Source: Pohlia nutans
Taxonomy: Eukaryota; Streptophyta; Bryopsida; Bryales; Mniaceae
Assembly (NCBI GenBank): GCA_022496805.1
Contig: CM040085.1
Span: 45,537,811-45,601,810 of the forward strand
DNA length: 64,000 nt
Direction of reading: 5' to 3'
Part shown: positions 56,790 through 64,000 of the stretch, one piece after another
Position numbering within the stretch: the stretch's first letter is position 1
How the letters are laid out: the number at the start of each line of letters is the position of its first letter
Position numbers and translations under genes: made by a program
The notes under the pieces: generated by a model
The model's input: only the letters and a program-made list of their open reading frames with translations
Told to the model about the DNA's origin: nothing
Database searches by the model: none

Positions 56790-56943
56790 CCCTTAATGAA
56801 CAATACTAAGCCCTATGGGTTTACTTTTTATTCGGAGAATCTTGCTCATGACTTCTAGTATGTTGAATCAAATGGTGTTTTTTAAATGCCAAAACAAACA
56901 CATTTAAGGTATCTATACTTCTCCATAATAGAACCAACGTAAA
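56790..56943 (+). mobile_element. Left part of a small TTAA-type MITE
   Basis: Begins CCCTTAATGAACAATAC after TCAA (56786-56789) and is homologous to the first two thirds of 4957-5190 (GGAGAATCTTGCTCATGACTTCTA). It is cut at 56944-56947 (TTAA), where another family end begins. Confidence 0.65.
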
Positions 56944-56947
56944 TTAA

Positions 56948-57921
56948 CCCCTAACCGTCTCGACGTCCATATTTTGGACGTTTTTGGGGGACATTCACCT
57001 TTGAAGAGCTGTAACTTTTGCAAAACGTGTCCGATTTTAATGAAATTTTTCAAAAACTCCCCGCATGATGTATGGAATGTGTGGTAAAAATTTTAGATCA
57101 GTTTAAGATGAATTGAATTTTTGGTGATCATTTGAAAGTAGGTATCTTTTTTTTGGACAGTTTCTGTGAATTTTGATGGCTATAACTTCGAGGACTTGTG
57201 TCTCCTTCATCCCAAGTCCGTTTTCAATAATACTTGTTGGGTTGAATATCCCTTGAAGTTTAGTTATCGTGGTAAAGTTTTCATGTCAATCCATGTTGTT
57301 ATGAATGTTTGGGAGTCATTTTAGTGCACGGGTCCAGTTTGAATACTTTTTGCTTTTTGGTTCAAATGGGTCACTTTTCGAGCTACTGTTTTTTGTGATG
57401 TCTACTGTGAATGCGCTGATATTCGTGGAACTTTTGCACCGTCACGAGTGATGTCCATGATAACAGCGGCAATTTCTGGATGTTGCGACAGACAACCCTA
57501 TTTTGAGAGATAAACATGGGGATGTCAGCGGTTTGACATGGGGGTGTCAGTGGATAGACGTGGAGATATTGGCAATGTTGTACACGTTCACTTGGATGTC
57601 ACTTGGATGTCACGCAAGACATCCAAGGAGACGTCCAACTGCCATGTCGGCAAGGGATTTTGATTTGACTGTGAGTAACTATGTGAAAGTTATTGAGATT
57701 TTAGGTGAATCGCAGCCCGGAAGTAAAAAAATAAGCAAAAATAGTAGGGTTGACAAGTGCAAATGAAATAACACTCCATCCCATTTTGTAATCATTTTAT
57801 TTTTGAAATAATACTTGCATTTTGTATATATTAGAAGTATTTGATATTATTATTGAACTTGATGAAGAAATCGGTGTTAGTGGATTTCAAAGGCATCCTG
57901 TATGACACAATGGAGAAGGTG
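56948..57921 (+). mobile_element. TTAA-type MITE left end plus unassigned sequence
   Basis: CCCCTAACCGTC follows TTAA (56944-56947), inserted in the smaller MITE before it. No matching right end with TTAA was found, so the length is open. The interior (57150-57300) resembles 2310-2460 of the 1.8-kb CACTA element (TTGTTTCTCCTCCAT-type block). 57500-57660 is rich in GATGTC/GACATC words like 59377-59972. Confidence 0.5.
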
Positions 57922-58263
57922 TTGTTGTGGAAGAAACCCTAAAACTTGTAGTATTTGATTTGTTGTGGAAGAAACCCTAAAACCTGTAGTATTTGATTTA
58001 TTGGGGAAGAAACTCTAAAATTTGTAGTATTTGATTTGTTGTGAACGAAACCCTAAAACTTGTAGTATTCGATTTGTTGTGGAAGAAACCCTAAACTTGT
58101 AGTATTTGATTTATTGTGGAAGAAACCCTAAAACTTGTAGTATTTGATTTGTTGTGGAAGAAACCCTAAAACCCTTAGTATTTGATTTGTTGTAGAAGAA
58201 ACCCTAAAACTCGTACTATTTGATTTGTTGTAGAAGACACCTTCAAACCTGTAGTATTTGATT
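57922..58263 (+). repeat. Minisatellite, 38-bp unit, nine copies
   Basis: The unit reads GTGGAAGAAACCCTAAAAC, then CTTGTAGTATTTGATTTGTT, with small changes. Every unit contains ACCCTAAA or a variant, which resembles the plant telomere complement, probably by chance. Noncoding. Confidence 0.92.
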
Positions 58264-58479
58264 TTTTTGTAAATAAAATATGTATAGGCTTCTATGCTTA
58301 AAAATAAACATGAAAATCAACAGACATAAAGTAAGTATGACGAAACCAAATTACTTTTTACTGCAGTAATTTTCCAATACAATGTAAATTTGGGCATAAT
58401 TTTTTTCATACAAATATTATCTTTTTACGGTGTAAAATATTATAGTAGATGTTATTCCTCGTGAACATGTTCTAATATC

Positions 58480-58780
58480 TAAAAAATAAAATGGTGGGCC
58501 CGTTTATCATATTTTCGGAACCAAAGAAACAAAGTTCTCAGGCAAGATGGAGCCCCCCTCTAGACGTTGCATAACCATGTACCCAAACATTGTTCAATCA
58601 TGACAACGTTTTTTGAATGGCTCAAGCAACGTTTAAGTGGCCTCCTTCCAGATTGTGGCCAAGTGTAACAAACAACGTCTAGGGTGTTGCAAAACCCCCA
58701 AAACCGTAGTACTGTAACCCAAAACGGTTGCAGCAATCTCAAGAGGACTACTGCAGCACTTATCAAGAGTACAGATGGGC
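58480..58780. repeat. Subterminal fragment of a CACTA element related to the large one
   Basis: Shares GTGGGCCC, GAGCCCCCCTCTAGACGTTGC, CAACGTTTTTTG and AACGTC motifs in the same order as 28390-28560. The terminal CACTA sequence is missing, so it is a truncated piece. 58781-59013 follows with no recognised content. Confidence 0.6.
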
Positions 58781-59013
58781 AGCAGGGAGCATCGGGCAAT
58801 GGAGAGCGCAACTCTAAACAAGCGACTAATCGCAAGTAGCGGCTACGGGAAGCAGCAACCAACGACTGCACGAGCTCAAAGACTTAGGAAATGAGCAGCG
58901 GTTGCTAAGATTAGGGTTCGGTCCCTTGATCTCCACGGCTACCCATCTGCCCCAATGGCAATAGGATTTGCTAATTGAACGGCTGCAATGTGGCCGCCCA
59001 GTGAACTCTCAAT

Positions 59014-59203
59014 GGCCACGATCGATCCCAGCCTACTCATTAAGAAATGCAAAAGTGACTGATGCTTTGTGGGATGTGGATGAGGGAGTGATGCGGCCAC
59101 CACAAATTTTCATCTTCAGCAGCTTTGCTCGAAAGTCCCAATTAACAGGCCCTTTTCACACAGGGCTAGTAGCACATGAGGTTTTTTTTGGTAGAAAAAC
59201 AAC
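59014..59203 (+). repeat. Inverted segmental repeat, copy 2
   Basis: Near-identical inverse of 49581-49773. It begins GGCCACGATCGATC and ends in AAACAACTAA, right before a TA-flanked MITE. It contains a 93-codon frame (58968-59249) with no recognisable domain. Confidence 0.88.
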
Positions 59204-59207
59204 TAAT

Positions 59208-59370
59208 ACAGTACGTGGAAGGCAAGGTTGGCACTTTCATTTCGAATGATTAATAAAAGTTGAAACAGTGGAGGTCGGGACTTTCAAAAGTAATTATTAA
59301 AAATTTTGCTATTAATAGCTAACATTAAAAAAAATCCGGCGGCTAAACGTGTTATTTTATTTATTGTCAA
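59208..59370 (-). mobile_element. Truncated GGAAGGCAGG-family MITE
   Basis: CAGTACGTGGAAGGCAAGG follows TA (59206-59207) and matches the right half of 44103-44420 in inverse. Homology stops near 59370, where another repeat begins, so its second end is lost. Confidence 0.78.
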
Positions 59371-59376
59371 CGGTGC

Positions 59377-59972
59377 ACGATGATTCCAACTGAAACACCT
59401 GCGGTGCAATCGCAAATGTTGCCGCCGACGTCGACCTTGACATTGGCCCACATCGTGGTGGACAACAATGGTGTCATCTTCTTGGCGAGGATGTCTCGCA
59501 TGATCAACGCGAATATCCCCTTTGACATCCAAACTGATGTCTCATCAAATGTCTGTCCGGATGTTCACGTGAATGCCACTGATGTCTAGGTTAACATCCA
59601 CCAGAACATCCGCACCGACAACGGGAACGTTGTCTCTCATGTCCACAATGACATTGTACCAAACGTATGCAATGTCCATCGTGACAACAAACGAACATTT
59701 TGGTGATACCTTGGGCCGTTCTTTGCGACGTCCCAAATAATGGCCACACGTTTCTGTCAATGCTGCACGATGATTCCAACTGCAACACCCGGGCCTGTAT
59801 CGAAGATGATGCCTCAGCGAGCACGTTTTGCCCACATCTTGGTAGACGAGAATGGTGTCATTTTGTGGGCGAGGATGTCTCGCATAATCAACGCGAATGT
59901 CCCCTTCAATATCCGAATTGATGTCTCCGTAAATGTCAGTTTGGATGTCCACGTGAATTCCACTGATGTCTA
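59377..59972 (+). repeat. Two-copy tandem duplication (about 377-bp period) with matching short frames
   Basis: 59377-59588 and 59754-59972 are diverged copies. Each keeps an open frame in the same register (MIPTETPAVQ and MIPTATPGPV starts; AHIVVDNNGVIF and AHILVDENGVIL; ending DVHVNATDV and DVHVNSTDV) and a stop. The DNA is built of GATGTC/ACATCC-type words, so a frame on the other strand is also open. It may be satellite-like. A coding role is possible but unsupported by any known domain. Confidence 0.6.
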
Positions 59973-60479
59973 GACGTAAGCAACGTCCATAATATTTTTG
60001 ATGTTGTCATTGTTTTCTAACAAATGTACTTTATTTTTAATGGTATTTTAAAATTTAAACTTCAAACTTCTTGTGTGTATAGAATTTCAATTATTACACT
60101 TTCTGCAACTTTTAATCCCCTTTTTGTATCTCCCATTTTTAAAAATAGTATTTACTTCATTTTTAGCATTTTGTTTCATGCATACAGTCAGTTTATGTTT
60201 TAGTAGTTATTGACTTTGAATATAATCTAGGTTATGTATTTGAGTTTATTGTTATTTGTGTCTCACGGCCGTTGAAAGATATTACGGTAGTTTGGGTGAG
60301 CATTCAGAGAACCTCAGGCACTTCCCAAACTTCTTGGATAATACCTTTAGAGATTCTAAAAAGATATGCTGCAAGCTAGTAGTTTAGTCATAAGAACATC
60401 ATATGTGATTCGATATTCTCATTTTATTTTTACGCATTCATAAAATTTTCAATTTATAGAACTTCTTTGATGCATCATT

Positions 60480-61387
60480 TTAGAAAGTTTTGGTCATTAA
60501 ATATGGTCCTATCTTATATAGTTCTTTATATAGGTTTGGTACGGGGAGAAAGATAATATTTTTTCTTAATTGGATGTCAAGAATCAAAAGATATGTTGAT
60601 AATTGTTGTTATTTGCTGATCATTCTTGGAAACTTTGCCTTTACTGGACTTCTTGCATCAGATGAATAGTGAGGGAGTTTGCAAATTACTCCCCAGAGTT
60701 GTGTACACGTTGATGACAATGTCATGTCCACCCAATCCGGTTCCTTTCAGTGAACATGTGTTCAAGAAATTGGACGAGATTGTTCAGTGTGAGTGGTGTT
60801 CTGATGCTTCCTACTTCATATTGTTCGCATAATTTGTGATTCACCCTTCAGACTTTTATCATTTCTGCCCCGCCGGTGGAGTCTACGAAAATGTTTCCTT
60901 GTCAAGCAGTTACATGGCTCAACAGTATAAGCAAGCCATAAAAATAAATCTAGGGTAAATACGAAGGCAGAGACTACACGACTAGCTGCTTGTTTCATTT
61001 GACAATACTCTTATACATTTGTTGATGTGAAATTATATATCCTTTAACACTAGTAGAAATGTGGGATTCTAGGACTACAAGTATATGACTCTTAGTAGTT
61101 CGTAATGAATAATGACAGTAGTTACGGACTAGTTTTCGATTACTTTATATTTGTAGTCCTAGAATCCCACATTTCTTTTAGAGATTTTTTTATAATGAAT
61201 TATAATTGTGTAGTATAAGTTATTATCGTGCTAAGTTTAAGCTTGGAGACGGTTCTCAGGGTTTGTTCCTACAACGTATTAAAAAACAATATCACTTTAT
61301 GCTAATTCATTTCCTTAAAACATTCATCCCATAACCAAGATTTTTCTGAATATGAATATGAATATTCATATATATTCATAAAGATAA

Positions 61388-61441
<54 letters not shown>

Positions 61442-63807
61442 TCACTTTTCCTTTGGATTGAAGAGTTTGTTCTATTCCAGGGATTTCCTAGAGTATCCTT
61501 GATGGTGATTGAATATCAGAGTAATTGTAGTAAATGTCTACAAGCATATTTTTGTTTTTACTAAAATTGTTATGTTGACTCAGGTGTACCTGGTTACAAA
61601 GAAGTGAAGTTATCTACATTTTTGACGAAGAGTGACGAACAGGATCGTAGTGCAAGTTTTGCTCAGAATATCACTCATGTCAATAAGATTCTTGATGGGG
61701 TGATAGAGTTCTTAACTCGCACGTAAGTTTTCGTTTATTTTAGCATAACAAATCCATTGGAACATTGTACTAGGAATGAGAACATATTTTGTTCCCACAA
61801 CGTTCAATCTTTCCTTGTTGCATGTTTAGCATATTTTTATGTATATCAGGTGTTTTATGCTTGTGTGTTTTTGTGCAGGTTTATGATGATAGATTCTTTT
61901 TCAGGTAGTGAAAACTGGTTAATGGAACTAGAAGATTTTGGGCGCAGGTTAATTAGTCTAGAGAATATGCTTATTGACTATGGTTTGTCAGGCGGAACAT
62001 GGCCGGTGAGACTCACTGTGATTAGTCTTCAAAAAATTTTAAAGCCAAAAGTAGAATACTCTCAAATTTTGAATTTAGCAATTGAAGAAGCAAATTCTGT
62101 TACATTGTTGCCGGGTGATCTGCCGACTCAATCACGGGCTCAATCAAGTCTGAATGTGCCAGTGTTTGTCAATGACAAAGATATTGTTGCAAGACGTGAA
62201 TGGGAGCTTCATTCAAAAGGTGGTACTTCACTCATCGATCCAAGTATCTTCATTGCTTGGACTGCAAATGTGGTATTGTTTTTTTTGGCCCAAGACCATG
62301 GAATTTCTATTTAACGAGTGTGGTATTTGAACTAAGGAGTGGAATAGGTAGACTGCAATCAATTTGTATAGTTTTGTAATGTAAAGTGGCACATCTCCTG
62401 TTTATCTGATCCGTTAACTTGCATTGTATCAGTTCATCAGAAACGAAAGCTTTTCAGAGTTTTGATAATGGAAACTGAACTCAAATCGAAGCTTTTAACT
62501 TGTGCAACCCAAGAGGTTAAGGAGAAATTGCTAGACAAAGTGGACATTGTGGTACATACCATTGACTTATTCAAAGGAGAGGTGATGGGGAAACTGTTCC
62601 TGGGTATTCAAGGAGCGGAAGATGCTGGGAAGTCAACCTTCATCGAGGTTAGAACTTCATGACGATTTTCATATCTATATTATCATTGTGTGTATAAGGT
62701 TCTTAACTAGATGGTCTGTCACCACATGGCACATTCAATGTCTCGCTATCCTATCTTTTGTTAAAGATGACGTGAACTTGCTATGATGCAAATATTTGCT
62801 ATAGTGATTCGAGAATAATGGTATAGATTCTAAGGTGCTGCAGAGAGGGGCTCAAGAGCCTTATGTATAGATTCCACAAACTTGATCAACCTCATTGTTA
62901 GGGATTTGGCAATATTTTTGTAGGACCCATATACCAAAAAAGTAACTAAAATAATTTCAAACTCGAATGTAACTCAAGTAATTTCAATTGTGAAACTCGA
63001 AATTATCATCAATCATTTTTAACTTCTTTTGTTTTATTTTGCAGAAAGCCCTTAAGCTATGTAAACAAACAGTTGACTTACCCAAGACAGGTATTCATGT
63101 GCATACTGATGCGGTGAAGCCCTACAAGCTGAATGACTCAACATGGCTGGTAGATTTTCCTGGCAGTAATGGTATCAACGTGTATGCTGATCACTGGAAG
63201 AAATTTACGGCTCTTCCCTCTGCTTGTGTCCTCTTTCTTGTTTTTAAGGTTTGTCCAGGACTAGTGCATTTCAAGATGTAAAGCATGATTAATATTCTTG
63301 GCCTAATGTTCACATCTGAGTAATCTACTAGACACACTGGTGTGCATGGTTAGTCTTGCAAGCGTGAATCATTGTCGAATTTCTTTTTGTGATTTTAATA
63401 TTTATTAAAGAATTTATGATTTGAAATAAATGAAAGAGACTTCATTACAAAATTTGTGATTTTATTTTTAGTACAGAAGTGTAATGTATATTTACTTGCT
63501 TATCAATATGCAGGATGATATCGAAGAGGATCAGTGCGACATGTATCGGAAGATGAAGCAGGAGCTGAAGACACACATCACGGTGGTGTTCAACAAAGTG
63601 GACTCAAAATTCACTCCACGCGAAGAAGCTAAATATACGAAGGAACGTTTTACCGAGCTACGACAGTTGGCTATGAAGAAACTTGATTGCAAAAGGGAGG
63701 ATGTGCACTTTGCATGTTTGCAAGATAAAAGGAACAGACTCTTGAAGTTGAAGAAGGTGGGTGTTTTAGGTTTTGCAGAGCTTGCAGACAAGCTAATGTT
63801 AAGTTGA
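60480..63807 (+). CDS. 5'-truncated paralogue of the lipase-GTPase gene (GTPase part kept)
   Basis: Homology to the upstream gene starts inside its intron 3 (about 60480). Exon counterparts 60647-60788, 61584-61722, 61879-62219, 62433-62647, 63045-63248 and 63514-63807 join in phase with no stop. The acceptor before the first one is lost (CTG/GAC where the intact gene has TAG/GTC). There is no lipase domain and no obvious start codon or promoter. G1 GAEDAGKST, G3 DFPG and G4 NKVD are all retained. The hydrophobic hairpin is replaced by a polar stretch (GSENWLMELEDFGRRLISLE). It could be a pseudogene, or a soluble GTPase with a new first exon. The frame has survived clear sequence divergence, which hints at selection or recent origin. 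Confidence 0.7.
60866..60990. repeat. About 125-bp insertion in the paralogue intron
   Basis: This block (CTGCCCCGCCGGTGG through GACTAGCTGCTTG) is absent from the corresponding intron of the upstream gene (near 54185). A TCATTT-like word stands on both sides, as a short target duplication would. Class unknown. Confidence 0.5.
61048..61183. mobile_element. Short hairpin MITE with CACTA-like end
   Basis: CACTAGTAGAAATGTGGG at the left pairs with CCCACATTTCTTTTAGAG at the right. The arms continue with ATTCTAGGACTACAA. It is missing from the matching intron of the upstream gene. The CACTAGTAGAAAT end resembles the CACTA termini elsewhere in the window. Confidence 0.72.
61390..61438. repeat. (TA)n microsatellite
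   Basis: About 24 TA units in an intron of the truncated paralogue. The corresponding intron of the upstream gene has only a few TA units, so it expanded after duplication. Confidence 0.92.
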
Positions 63808-64000
63808 TGTTAACCTCTAGAGGACTATGTACTCAAAACTCCAGCCTCTGTTTCCGACGTTGTGTAGAGATAATCCTTGTATGGCTTCAATATATGAATT
63901 GCATAAATTGTTCATGTTGCTATGACTAATGTAGTCTTGTGAATTTTGAGTGAAATCCAATATTTTTTTACAGGATTGGACCTATAAGATGAAGAATATT

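Noticed and set aside
57630..57660. Candidate right end for the TTAA element starting at 56948
   Set aside because: CGGCAAGGGAT is too diverged and lacks a TTAA flank.
58560..58871. 103-codon minus-strand frame
   Set aside because: It overlaps CACTA subterminal motifs and shows no known domain.
1..64000. tRNA, rRNA, CRISPR array or riboswitch
   Set aside because: No cloverleaf with A and B boxes, no rRNA-like block and no regularly spaced identical short repeats with unique spacers were seen by eye; a tRNAscan or Rfam run would be needed to exclude small RNA genes.

Overview
The window looks like repeat-rich nuclear DNA of a land plant. Evidence: Arabidopsis-type telomere units (TTTAGGG) at about 24.87 kb, TNP2-type CACTA transposase, PIF/Harbinger transposase with its Myb-like partner, Stowaway MITEs, Ty1/copia sequence, GT-AG introns and AT-rich spacers. 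The lineage cannot be fixed from sequence alone. Nothing bacterial, no CRISPR array and no confident RNA gene was seen.

Left part (1-29 kb). A 5'-cut copia Pol (1-1714) converges on a decayed F-box-like gene on the minus strand. A 1.8-kb CACTA element (1782-3599, target duplication CAA) splits that gene. A second, very large CACTA element (4127-28632, about 24.5 kb, target duplication TCT) appears to interrupt its upstream part. The large element carries a multi-exon TNP2 transposase (minus, 16605-9234) and a divergently transcribed TNPA/Transposase_24-like gene (plus, 17628-21082). It is loaded with younger nested repeats.

Middle (29-49 kb). This holds broken pieces of a lipase/GTPase gene family (29.3-31.5 kb), a PIF/Harbinger element (about 31.65-36.9 kb) with an open transposase and a Myb-like gene carrying one nonsense codon, and a 6.5-kb structure bounded by 440-bp inverted repeats. 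That structure contains a near-palindromic 1.24-kb foldback and several TA-flanked MITEs. A dead LINE end with RNase H and a TAA-type tail, and a 91-94-bp tandem array, follow.

Right part (49.6-64 kb). The main host-type locus is here: an apparently intact nine-exon gene (51545-56715, about 831 aa) that joins a lipase-3-like alpha/beta-hydrolase domain without its nucleophile serine, a beta-rich middle segment, a hydrophobic hairpin and a P-loop GTPase. A tandem 5'-truncated copy (about 60480-63807) keeps the GTPase but lacks the lipase domain and the hydrophobic hairpin.

Across the window runs a dense family of short elements with CCCCTAAA-type ends inserted at TTAA (rarely TTAT). Paralogous empty sites for three insertions show the 4-bp duplication directly or nearly so. 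These elements and the lipase-GTPase fusion family are the two most unusual items here.
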